NCBI GenBank assembly: GCA_965204685.1
Contig: OZ242004.1
Coordinates: 1,054,001-1,118,000 of the forward strand
Length of the DNA stretch: 64,000 bases
Direction: 5' to 3'
DNA from: Bin87 sp965204685
GTDB lineage: Bacteria > Chloroflexota > Dehalococcoidia > Lucifugimonadales > UBA3495
A program made the translations under genes and the position numbers. The notes under the pieces were generated by a model. The model was not told the DNA's origin. It did no database searches and saw only the letters and a program-made list of their open reading frames with translations. The stretch's first letter is position 1. The number at the start of each line of letters is the position of its first letter. Shown piece after piece: positions 57,661 to 64,000 of the stretch.

Positions 57661-57894
57661 ATGGACCCGCAAACCTACATACTGATCGGTGTCTCCGTTA
57701 CGCTCGTCCTTTCTCTACTGGCCGGCGCCTTCGCGCTGGGCAAACTGTTCCAACGTGTGGATACACTCACCGACGAAGTCCGGCAAATCGCCAGCGAGAT
57801 GAGACGAACAAACGACACCGTCATTGCCCTGGCTAACCATCGCCACGATGTTGACGGCAACATCTTGTTCATCGTGCCCAGCGGCGGCGATTAG
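57661..57894 (+). CDS. Small membrane-anchored coiled-coil protein, LANHxHDxDG family (paralog 2)
   Basis: The 77-residue product has an N-terminal membrane helix (ILIGVSVTLVLSLLAGAFALG), a short coil with VDTLTDEVRQIASEM and the conserved end LANHRHDVDG...FIVPS. It is a shorter paralog of the gene at 24059. It begins 46 bases after the GMC gene ends. Confidence 0.65.
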   Translation: MDPQTYILIGVSVTLVLSLLAGAFALGKLFQRVDTLTDEVRQIASEMRRTNDTVIALANHRHDVDGNILFIVPSGGD

Positions 57895-57932
57895 ACGGGC
57901 AGAGTTCCGACTCCGCTGGCGCAAACGTTCAA

Positions 57933-57964
57933 ACGGCCATTGGCACGAGAAAGCCAATGGCCGT
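57933..57964. terminator. Bidirectional hairpin between convergent genes
   Basis: ACGGCCATTGGC pairs with GCCAATGGCCGT around ACGAGAAA. TATT follows on the + strand. It separates the small + strand gene ending at 57894 from the - strand amidase ending at 57983. Confidence 0.6.
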
Positions 57965-57982
57965 TATTGGTACAATCCCAGC

Positions 57983-59380
57983 CTACACCGGCGGCCGCAG
58001 GTTGTGCCGCGTCGCCCGCTCGTAGGCGTCGCCGATCTGCACCAGCAGTGGCTCGGCCAGATGTTTGCCGACGAACTGGATGCTGAGGGGCAGCCCCTCG
58101 CCGTTCAGCCCCGCCGGCAGCGAGATAGTGGGCGCGCCGTTGAAATCGTAGGGGATGGTGAAGCGGCCCCACGTCCACTCGTCCTCGCTCATAGGCCCGT
58201 ACAGTTCCTCCGGCGTAACCCGACCCGGCGGGGTCGTCATGGACGGACACACCAGTACGTCGATGTCCTGGAACACGCCGGCCAGGATGCCGTTGCAGGC
58301 CAATCGGCCCTGGTTGGATCGGGCGTAGTCCACGGCGGTGTAGCCGTGGCCCTTTTCGAGCCAGCCCCGGAACCACGGACCGTACTCGTCGGCCCGTGAC
58401 GGGAAGGTGTCCGCGTGGGCCGCCGCTGCCTCGGCGGAGCAGAGCACGCCCCAGGCCCGCGAAAAGTACACGGTGTCCGGCATCTCCACCGGGACCAACC
58501 GCGCCCCCATGCTCTCCAGGAACCGGGCGCCGGCCAGCACCGCCTCGGCCACTTCACCATCCACGTCGTCGCCGATGTAACGTTCGTCCACACCAATGCG
58601 GATTCCCTCGACACCCTTGCCCAGTCCCGACAGCATGGCGGGAACGCGAGCGCGCAGCGTCGTCGGATCGTTGGGGTCGTGGCCGGCCAAGGCTTGCAGC
58701 ATGATCCCGGCGTCCGCCGCGCTGCGGGTCATGGGACCCACGTGGTCCAGCGACTCCGCTAATGCCAAAACCCCGTAGCGGCTCACTCGGCCCCACGTCG
58801 GCTTGATGCCCACCGTTCCGCAGGCCGCCGCCGGAAAGCGGATCGACCCGCCGGTATCGCTGCCCAGCGAGCCGTAGCAGAGGCCGGCCGCCGTGGCCAC
58901 TCCCGACCCGCTGGACGATGCGCCGGCCCAGCGGTCAGCACCCCAGGGATTGATCGGGATGTCGAAGGCCGGGTTATAGCCGGCCATTGCTCCCTCGGTG
59001 AGGTTCAGCTTGCCCAGGATGATTGCGCCGGCGTCGTTGAGCTTGCGAACCACCGTGCTGTCGAAATCGGGCACAAAGTCCCGCAACACCTCGGCGCCGC
59101 CCATGGTGGCCACGCCGGCGGTGAAACACAGGTCCTTCACCGCGATGGGCACGCCATGCAACGGGCCGCGGTATCGGCCCGAGACGATCTCAGCCTCTGC
59201 CATCCGTGCCGCTGCCATCGCCGACTCGGCCATGACGGTCGCGTAGCTCTTCAGCTCGCTGTCCAGCGCGGCGATGCGGTCCAGCTGGGCTTCCGTGAGT
59301 TCCACGGGAGAGATTTCCCGCGAACGGATCCTCTCCGCAACGTCGGTAATGGTCTGGTAGTGCAGCGGTGCATCCGCCAT
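57983..59380 (-). CDS. Amidase-signature family hydrolase (GatA-like)
   Basis: The 465-residue enzyme has the Ser-cisSer-Lys set: Lys82 (IAVKD), Ser155 in GASSSGSG, and nucleophile Ser179 in GSDTGGSIR. The family splits amides and includes GatA, but GatB and GatC are not present, so this is more likely a stand-alone amidase. Length is normal. It is followed downstream by nothing on its strand until the hairpin at 57933. Confidence 0.92.
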   Translation of the reverse strand: MADAPLHYQTITDVAERIRSREISPVELTEAQLDRIAALDSELKSYATVMAESAMAAARMAEAEIVSGRYRGPLHGVPIAVKDLCFTAGVATMGGAEVLRDFVPDFDSTVVRKLNDAGAIILGKLNLTEGAMAGYNPAFDIPINPWGADRWAGASSSGSGVATAAGLCYGSLGSDTGGSIRFPAAACGTVGIKPTWGRVSRYGVLALAESLDHVGPMTRSAADAGIMLQALAGHDPNDPTTLRARVPAMLSGLGKGVEGIRIGVDERYIGDDVDGEVAEAVLAGARFLESMGARLVPVEMPDTVYFSRAWGVLCSAEAAAAHADTFPSRADEYGPWFRGWLEKGHGYTAVDYARSNQGRLACNGILAGVFQDIDVLVCPSMTTPPGRVTPEELYGPMSEDEWTWGRFTIPYDFNGAPTISLPAGLNGEGLPLSIQFVGKHLAEPLLVQIGDAYERATRHNLRPPV

Positions 59381-59397
59381 GGCGTGGCTCCTTCAGG

Positions 59398-59793
59398 TTA
59401 GGGCGCGGGCTGCACCAGTTCGATCAATACGTCGTCCGGACCCTCGATGTAGGATAGCTTGGACCCTGTGGGCGTCTCGGTGATCGGGAGCACGGTGCGG
59501 ATGCCGGCGGCGGTGAGCCGTTCCATCTCCGCCTCGATGTCTTCCACGTCGAACCCGAAATGTTCCAGCCCCAGCCGGTTCAGTTCGGCCACGGCGCGCT
59601 CGTCGGACGATCCGGGAGGCTTGGACGACACGTTGAGCCGGCAGGCCCCGCCCATCTCCATGCCGATGGTGATGGTGCGCGGCATCACCTCTCGCTCCGA
59701 AACGATGCGCGCGTTGAAGTGCTTCTCGTACCACGCCGCCGTGGTGTAGGGATCAACGGCGCGGATGTGCACGTGGTTGATGCGGTATTCCAT
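59398..59793 (-). CDS. VOC-superfamily (glyoxalase-like) protein
   Basis: The 131-residue protein has INHVHIRAVDPYTTAAWYEKHF, then GLEHFGFDVEDIEAEMERLTAAG and IEGPDDVLIELVQ, the two beta-alpha-beta-beta-beta modules and metal ligands His and Glu of the VOC fold. Typical activities are glyoxalase, dioxygenase or epimerase. It lies 17 bases upstream of the amidase on the same strand. Confidence 0.85.
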   Translation of the reverse strand: MEYRINHVHIRAVDPYTTAAWYEKHFNARIVSEREVMPRTITIGMEMGGACRLNVSSKPPGSSDERAVAELNRLGLEHFGFDVEDIEAEMERLTAAGIRTVLPITETPTGSKLSYIEGPDDVLIELVQPAP

Positions 59794-59807
59794 AGGTTGC
59801 CTCCTTA

Positions 59808-60205
59808 TCAGGCGTTGCGGTGGTAGATGGTTAGCATAGCGTCGATGAACGCCTGGGTCTGTGCCCAGTGTACGCTAAATCCGGCGTCATCAAGATTGCC
59901 GCGGTCGGCGTGAACGTGGAGCTTGTCTGCGCTTTGCCAGTTCCGCAGCAAATCTTGATCATCGGGGTCCCTTGCGCGATCCTTCGCAGGGCATTGACCT
60001 TGCCGCCAATGGTGCCGGGATTTCCGCCGAGTTGGTTGGCTATCGCATTGATGCACTGTTTGGCGGCTTCGTAAAGCAGAGCCCCGGCGCAGTCGTTATC
60101 GTTGTCTCTATCCAACAATAATTCGGCCTGTCTACGATAGTTGCGGGCTCTCGCTTCGTGTCGGGCGGCTCTTTGATGGTAGCGGCCGGCACGGCTATTT
60201 CCCAT
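59808..60205 (-). pseudogene. HEPN-like protein, frameshifted
   Basis: The first part, from ATG 60205, reads MGNSRAGRYHQRA..., then ALLYEAAKQCINAIANQLGG and KVNALRRIAQ. At about 59969-59971 the frame must change, after which DPDDQDLLRNWQSADKLHVH and AQTQAFIDAMLTIYHRN run to the stop at 59808. Joined, the two halves form a complete HEPN-like helical protein, so a one-base loss within CAAGGGACCC is the simplest explanation. Either half alone would be truncated. It overlaps the gene at 60195 by 11 bases, so the pair was an operon. Confidence 0.7.
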
Positions 60206-60557
60206 TGAAACACTCGCGGATGAAATGTTCGGCCGTTTCAAAAGCCAGCTCCAGTTGGTAGCTTTCCAGCACGTCCATTTCGGCGTGGTCTTTCAGGAGC
60301 GAACCGGGCGCAATCCCACTCCGGTAATGGTGTTTGCGGACCGAGCCATCCTCTTCCAAGGTGACGGCTATTCTGAACAGGTCGATATCGTCCAAGCCTT
60401 TGTATCGCACGCCACGAGCGTCGGCCAGAGCGGCAAACGTCGCCTGCGTCGCCTTCCACATCAGCGCGGCCGCTTCGTGGATGTTGCCCACGCTCCTTTC
60501 TCTTTTGGAAGCGTCAAGATACTCCAACGCTGTCTTTCCGAATCCCTGCCCAGTCAT
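60195..60557 (-). CDS. HEPN/PaREP1-like helical protein (2), partner of the frameshifted gene
   Basis: The 120-residue protein has the pattern ERSVGNIHEAAALMWKATQATFAALADARGV, similar to the other HEPN-like helical genes in the window, then a variable loop and a helix ending FETAEHFIREC. It starts at ATG 60557, with an extended -10 TGCTATAAT at 60591-60599 on its strand. It is coupled to the frameshifted gene by an 11-base overlap, a typical toxin-antitoxin-like spacing. Confidence 0.6.
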   Translation of the reverse strand: MTGQGFGKTALEYLDASKRERSVGNIHEAAALMWKATQATFAALADARGVRYKGLDDIDLFRIAVTLEEDGSVRKHHYRSGIAPGSLLKDHAEMDVLESYQLELAFETAEHFIRECFNGK

Positions 60558-60590
60558 CTCAATCGCTCCAGCATTCGGCTCGTATCCAGC

Positions 60591-60599
60591 ATTATAGCA
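60591..60599 (-). promoter_or_regulatory. Extended -10 promoter candidate
   Basis: TGCTATAAT on the - strand, about 35 bases before the start at 60557. The same nine bases occur at 46484 and 51144. Confidence 0.5.
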
Positions 60600-60702
60600 A
60601 CGCGCCCCGTCGCTCGTTCCGGTTGCCCCCGTTCGGCGCCGTTGCTACACTGACCGCGCATACAATCGTCACCGATCCGACCCCACGTTACCGGAGGAAA
60701 CC

Positions 60703-61320
60703 ATGATTTACGAAGTCCGCACCTACGACCTCAAGCCCGGCGCCGTCCCCCAAGCCGAGGAGGCCTTCGCCGAGGCGTTGCCCCACCGCGAAAAGTACTC
60801 GCCCATCGCCGCCTTCTGGCACACCGAGATCGGCCCGCTGAATCAGATCATCCACGTCTGGGGCTATGAAAACATGGAGGAGCGCAACCGCATTCGCGCC
60901 GAGGCCGGCAAGGACCCCAACTGGCCGCCCAAGATCACCCCCGGCAACATTCTCAACATGAACTCCGAGATCTGGAACCCCGCGCCCTTCATGCGGCCCA
61001 TGGGCGGCGACCAGGCCCTGGGCAACATCTACGAGATGCGCGTTTACACCTACGAGAACGGCTCCATGCCGGAACTGCTGCGCCGCTGGGAAGAGTCCCT
61101 GCCCTACCGCGAGGAATTCTCCCCCCTGGCCGCCGGCATGTTCACCGAGTTCGGCGACCTGAACAAGTGGATGCACGTCTGGCCCTACCAGGACCTCAAC
61201 CACCGCGCCGAGGTCCGCGCCGCCGCCAGCAAGATACCCCAGTGGCCCTCCGGCGCCCCCGGCCGCGTGAAGCAGGAAAACAAGATCATGGTCCCCGCCA
61301 GCTTCTCGCCGATGCACTGA
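60703..61320 (+). CDS. NIPSNAP-family protein with two tandem domains
   Basis: The 205-residue protein contains the NIPSNAP pattern twice: MIYEVRTYDLKPGAVPQAEEAF ... HVWGYENMEERNRIRAE and, from about residue 108, IYEMRVYTYENGSMPELLRRWEES ... MHVWPYQDLNHRAEVR. NIPSNAP folds are ferredoxin-like dimers of unknown activity, common in Chloroflexota. The SD GGAGG precedes ATG 60703. Confidence 0.85.
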   Translation: MIYEVRTYDLKPGAVPQAEEAFAEALPHREKYSPIAAFWHTEIGPLNQIIHVWGYENMEERNRIRAEAGKDPNWPPKITPGNILNMNSEIWNPAPFMRPMGGDQALGNIYEMRVYTYENGSMPELLRRWEESLPYREEFSPLAAGMFTEFGDLNKWMHVWPYQDLNHRAEVRAAASKIPQWPSGAPGRVKQENKIMVPASFSPMH

Positions 61321-61330
61321 TCACGACATT

Positions 61331-61359
61331 GTTGGGGGCGAATAATCATTCGCCCCTAC
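61331..61359. repeat. Dispersed palindrome, GGGGCGAAT family (copy 3)
   Basis: GTTGGGGGCGAAT and CATTCGCCCCTAC face each other around AAT. It lies between the NIPSNAP stop and the lower-GC gene at 61378. Confidence 0.75.
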
Positions 61360-61377
61360 CAGCTGGAGGTACATATT

Positions 61378-62124
61378 ATGGCGCATAGTGAATTCGTTGG
61401 AGTGGATGCCTGTCCCCGTGGTTGGTTCAGCATAGGTTTGAACACTGCTGACGACCATGAGTTGGAAGTGTTTTCCTCGTTTGAAAAGCTACTGGATCAC
61501 TATTCTGACGCCAAACTGATCCTCGTGGATATACCGATTGGACTGCCTGAGGACGGCCGTGGGCGGAAATGTGACGGTGTAGCTTGGAGAAAACTCGGCT
61601 GGCCTCGAGGGATGAGCGTCTTTCCAACGCCCACCCGCCAAGCCGCGCACCAAGCCGCGAAATCGCCTAGAGATCACGACACCGCTACAAAAGTCGAGAT
61701 GCAGTTTAGCGGGAAGGGTTTGAGTAGCCAAACTTTTGGTATAGCTCGCAAAATTGCCGAAGTTGATCAGGCATTGTTGAACACGGATCGTAAGGCGAAT
61801 CCGGAGATCAGGGAGGTCCACCCCGAGTTTTGTTTCTGGGCTCTAAACAACGGGTGGCCTCTCAAATATGGCAAGACAGATAAAAAGGGCGAATGCGAAC
61901 GGCTATCAGTTCTTCGAGAGGTTGATGCATGCGTGGATGCTGTATTCAGAAATGCTTGTACAAAGTACCTTAGAAAAGATGCCAAGAGGGATGATGTCAT
62001 TGATGCTCTCGTAGCAGCGGTAACCGCGAAAATGGGATGGCCTCACCAATTCAAAACATTACCCAAAAAACCCAAACGAGACCCTAAAGGTTTGCCCATG
62101 GAGATGGTGTATTGGCGACCATAA
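61378..62124 (+). CDS. DUF429-family predicted nuclease, lower GC than neighbours
   Basis: The 248-residue protein follows DUF429: FVGVDACPRGWF (Asp10), LILVDIPIGLP, REVHPEFCFWALNN and DDVIDALVAAVTAK, an RNase H-like arrangement with conserved acidic residues. Its DNA is visibly less GC-rich than the genes on both sides, suggesting transfer. DUF429 genes occur in varied accessory clusters; no defence partner is obvious here. The SD GGAGG precedes ATG 61378. Confidence 0.75.
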   Translation: MAHSEFVGVDACPRGWFSIGLNTADDHELEVFSSFEKLLDHYSDAKLILVDIPIGLPEDGRGRKCDGVAWRKLGWPRGMSVFPTPTRQAAHQAAKSPRDHDTATKVEMQFSGKGLSSQTFGIARKIAEVDQALLNTDRKANPEIREVHPEFCFWALNNGWPLKYGKTDKKGECERLSVLREVDACVDAVFRNACTKYLRKDAKRDDVIDALVAAVTAKMGWPHQFKTLPKKPKRDPKGLPMEMVYWRP

Positions 62125-62564
62125 TCCGCACCCAATCCCAAACCGCTGAGAAGCAACTTCCATGCTATCCACTATCCACCGACCGCTTACCCGCCATTTT
62201 CGCCGAGGCCCGGGCCGTCCACGCCGACGCGCTGCGGCTGCTGGAGGCTGGCGACATCCGCGATGCCGCCGAAAAGGCATGGTGCGCCACCAAGCGCGCC
62301 ACCGACGCGCTGATCATAGCGCGCACGGGCGAAGTGCCCCAGTTTTCCTCGGATACCTCTCGAGGCCTGCTCAGGCTGGCTGAAGCAGACGGCGCGGTCA
62401 ATCCTTTGATCGGACGCTACTATTCAAGACAGGGCCACCTGCATGGTGAATGTTTCTACCATGGCATCTGCAAACCCGCCGACGAAGTGGAACGCCGCAT
62501 CCGCCGGACCGCCGACTACATCACCGACGCCGCGAATCTGGCCGGCTACCCCGACACCACCTGA
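62112..62564 (+). CDS. PaREP1/HEPN-like protein (3), tandem copy 1
   Basis: The 150-residue product starts at TTG 62112 with a GGAG SD and overlaps the end of the DUF429 gene. From about residue 39 it matches the next gene closely: DALRLLEAGDIRDAAEKAWCATKRATDAL, ARTGEVPQFS, and GRYYSRQGHLHG, where an Arg and a His six residues apart fit the HEPN R-X4-6-H spacing. Its extra N-terminal segment is unique. A shorter internal start may be the real one, as ATG 62162 is in another frame. Confidence 0.6.
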   Translation: MATIIRTQSQTAEKQLPCYPLSTDRLPAIFAEARAVHADALRLLEAGDIRDAAEKAWCATKRATDALIIARTGEVPQFSSDTSRGLLRLAEADGAVNPLIGRYYSRQGHLHGECFYHGICKPADEVERRIRRTADYITDAANLAGYPDTT

Positions 62565-62585
62565 AACAGAAGGCACATTCACCCT

Positions 62586-62984
62586 ATGACAACCACCACC
62601 GACCGCATATCCGCCATCTTTGCCGACGCCCACAGCCTCCATGCCGACGCCCTGCGGCTGCTGGAAGCCGGCGACATCCGCGACGCCGCGGAAAAGGCAT
62701 GGTGCGCCACCAAGCGGGCCACCGACGCGCTGATCCTGGCGCGCACGGGCGAGGAGCCGGAATTCTCGCCGGATACTACGCGCGGCCTGGTCACATTAGC
62801 CGGAGCAGACAGCACCGTCGGCCCCTTGGTTGGCCGCTATTACTCAAGACAAGGACACCTGCACGGAACCTGTTTCTATATGGGCATCTGTGAACCTGTG
62901 GATGAGATCCATCGGCGAATTCGCGAGACGTCTGACTACATCAGCGACGCCACCAGACTGGCCGGCTACGCTGACGGAGCTTGA
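62586..62984 (+). CDS. PaREP1/HEPN-like protein (4), tandem copy 2
   Basis: The 132-residue product has a clear ATG start and the same blocks as its neighbour: DALRLLEAGDIRDAAEKAWCATKRATDAL, ARTGEEPEFSPDTTRGL and GRYYSRQGHLHG. The near identity of the DNA in the first block shows a recent tandem duplication. It may be a HEPN RNase; no antitoxin gene is recognisable downstream. Confidence 0.65.
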   Translation: MTTTTDRISAIFADAHSLHADALRLLEAGDIRDAAEKAWCATKRATDALILARTGEEPEFSPDTTRGLVTLAGADSTVGPLVGRYYSRQGHLHGTCFYMGICEPVDEIHRRIRETSDYISDATRLAGYADGA

Positions 62985-63015
62985 TCAACAACGCAACAAA
63001 AGAGGAAGGACGACC

Positions 63016-64000
63016 ATGAAACTCCTTACTTACGACAATGGCAACGGCCCCCGCTGCGGCGTCCTCCAGGATGACGCGGTGGTGGACGTGGCCGCCCTGA
63101 TCGGCTCCGACCGCCCGCTGGCCGACGTCCGCGCCCTGCTGGACACCGGCGACGGGGCGGTCGACCGCGTGGGCGACGCCTTGGCCGGCAACGTCCCGGC
63201 CCCGATGGTCGCCCTGGCCGACGTCCGACTCCGCGCGCCGGTGCTCCAGCCGCCCACCGTGCGCGACTACATCGTCTACGAGGAGCACGCCACCTCCCAG
63301 GGCACACGCCAGATCGACCCCGTCTGGTACCGCATGCCCGTGTTCTACTTCTCCAACCCGCTGGTCATCTATGGCCCCGACGAGGACGTGCCCTATCCCG
63401 CCGCGTCGGAGCAATTGGATTACGAGTTGGAGCTAGGCTGCGTTGTCGGTCGGTCAGGCACTAACGTCGCGGCGTCCGAGGCCCTGCAATACATCGCCGG
63501 CTTCTGCATCTTCAACGATTGGAGCGCCCGCGACTTGCAGTTCGACGAGATGACCTTCGGCCTCGGCCCCGCCAAGGGCAAGGACTCCGCGTCGTCCATC
63601 GGCCCTTGGGTGGTCACCACCGACGAGATGATGCCCCACATCCGGGACGGCCGCCTGGACCTCAAGGCTCATGTCCGCGTCAACGGCGACGACTGGCTCC
63701 GCGACGGCGAGACCGTCAACGCCTGGTACACCTGGGGCGAGATCATCGAGCGCGCCGCCAAGGACAGCCGCATCGCCCCCGGCGACGTCATCGGCAGCGG
63801 CACCGTTGGCGGCGGCTCCGTCCGCGAGTCCATCCGCAAGGGCTACGAGGCCTCACGCTGGCTGGAGCCGGGCGACACCGTGGAACTGGAGGTCGAAAAC
63901 ATCGGCGTCCTGCGCAACACCCTCGCTCCCAAGGTCGGCGTCGACCCCAACTACCCCTACCTGCCCAACAGCCCCACCGCCACCCCCGAGCGTGGTACGG
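63016..64000 (+). CDS. Fumarylacetoacetate hydrolase (FAA)-family protein, 3' end beyond window
   Basis: The frame is open from ATG 63016 to the window edge, 328 codons. It has VRDYIVYEEHA, then LDYELELGCVVGRSG with the conserved acidic metal ligands of the family, FCIFNDWSARDLQ and GSGTVGGGSV. FAA-family enzymes cleave or hydrate beta-diketo acids. The protein is nearly complete; a short C-terminal end is missing. The SD AGGAAGGA precedes the start. Confidence 0.88.
   Translation, partial: MKLLTYDNGNGPRCGVLQDDAVVDVAALIGSDRPLADVRALLDTGDGAVDRVGDALAGNVPAPMVALADVRLRAPVLQPPTVRDYIVYEEHATSQGTRQIDPVWYRMPVFYFSNPLVIYGPDEDVPYPAASEQLDYELELGCVVGRSGTNVAASEALQYIAGFCIFNDWSARDLQFDEMTFGLGPAKGKDSASSIGPWVVTTDEMMPHIRDGRLDLKAHVRVNGDDWLRDGETVNAWYTWGEIIERAAKDSRIAPGDVIGSGTVGGGSVRESIRKGYEASRWLEPGDTVELEVENIGVLRNTLAPKVGVDPNYPYLPNSPTATPERGT

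Noticed and set aside
62162..62383. Alternative ATG frame inside the first PaREP1/HEPN-like gene
   Set aside because: It lacks similarity to the paralog at 62586, which matches the frame starting at 62112.

Overview
The window is 64 kb of GC-rich bacterial chromosome with tightly packed genes and no phage, transposase, rRNA, tRNA or CRISPR that I can see. The closest match by gene content is a Chloroflexota bacterium of the SAR202/Dehalococcoidia type. This is inference from several flavin/F420-type luciferase-like oxidoreductases, nitronate monooxygenase, NIPSNAP, FAA hydrolase, GMC oxidoreductase and amidase genes, many Uma2 nucleases, and high GC; no marker gene search could be run.

Layout. 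1-2224: end of a luciferase-like oxidoreductase, a cytochrome c lipoprotein, a MoaD/ThiS-like protein and a secreted protein. 2260-24024: one long + strand translation block in str-S10-spc-alpha order: rpsL-rpsG-fusA-rpsJ, then rplC through rpmD and rplO, secY-adk-map-infA-rpmJ-rpsM-rpsK-rpsD-rpoA-rplQ-truA-rplM-rpsI. tuf is absent between fusA and rpsJ, a promoter plus hairpin precedes rplC, and palindromic repeats have entered the rpsG-fusA and rplF-rplR gaps. S5, S17, L5 and RpoA carry unusual low-complexity extensions.

24396-29908: mostly - strand genes: phosphohexomutase, nitronate monooxygenase, RDD protein, an MntA/HepT-like pair that has lost both known AMPylation motifs, and a CcdA-like membrane protein ending at a clear terminator. 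30071-38338: a - strand S-adenosylmethionine operon, with consensus promoter, SAM-I riboswitch, terminator, then mtnA, an ASST-like protein, two DUF4234-like membrane proteins, mtnP, a rhodanese, ahcY and metK. This joins SAM synthesis, the SAH branch and methionine salvage under one SAM-sensing leader.

38466-46437: FMN-binding protein, M50 protease, Uma2 nucleases, metallo-hydrolase, apt, yraN-rnhB-mnmA and a PaREP1/HEPN-like gene. 46550-64000: a mixed accessory zone with luciferase-like oxidoreductases, a HEPN toxin-like pair, DUF1015, tandem Uma2 genes, a class V aminotransferase, DinB, a frameshifted GMC oxidoreductase, amidase, VOC protein, a frameshifted HEPN-like gene with its partner, NIPSNAP, a lower-GC DUF429 gene, a tandem PaREP1/HEPN-like duplication and the start of an FAA hydrolase.

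Three dispersed repeat families run through the window: a palindrome with a GGGGCGAAT or GGGGCGACG arm, a palindrome with a CATTCCGG/CCGGAATG core, and a GGATARACAGGAT element. The most novel items are the MntA/HepT pair with matched loss of motifs, the concentration of HEPN/PaREP1-like and Uma2 genes, and the unexplained passenger genes inside the SAM-riboswitch operon.
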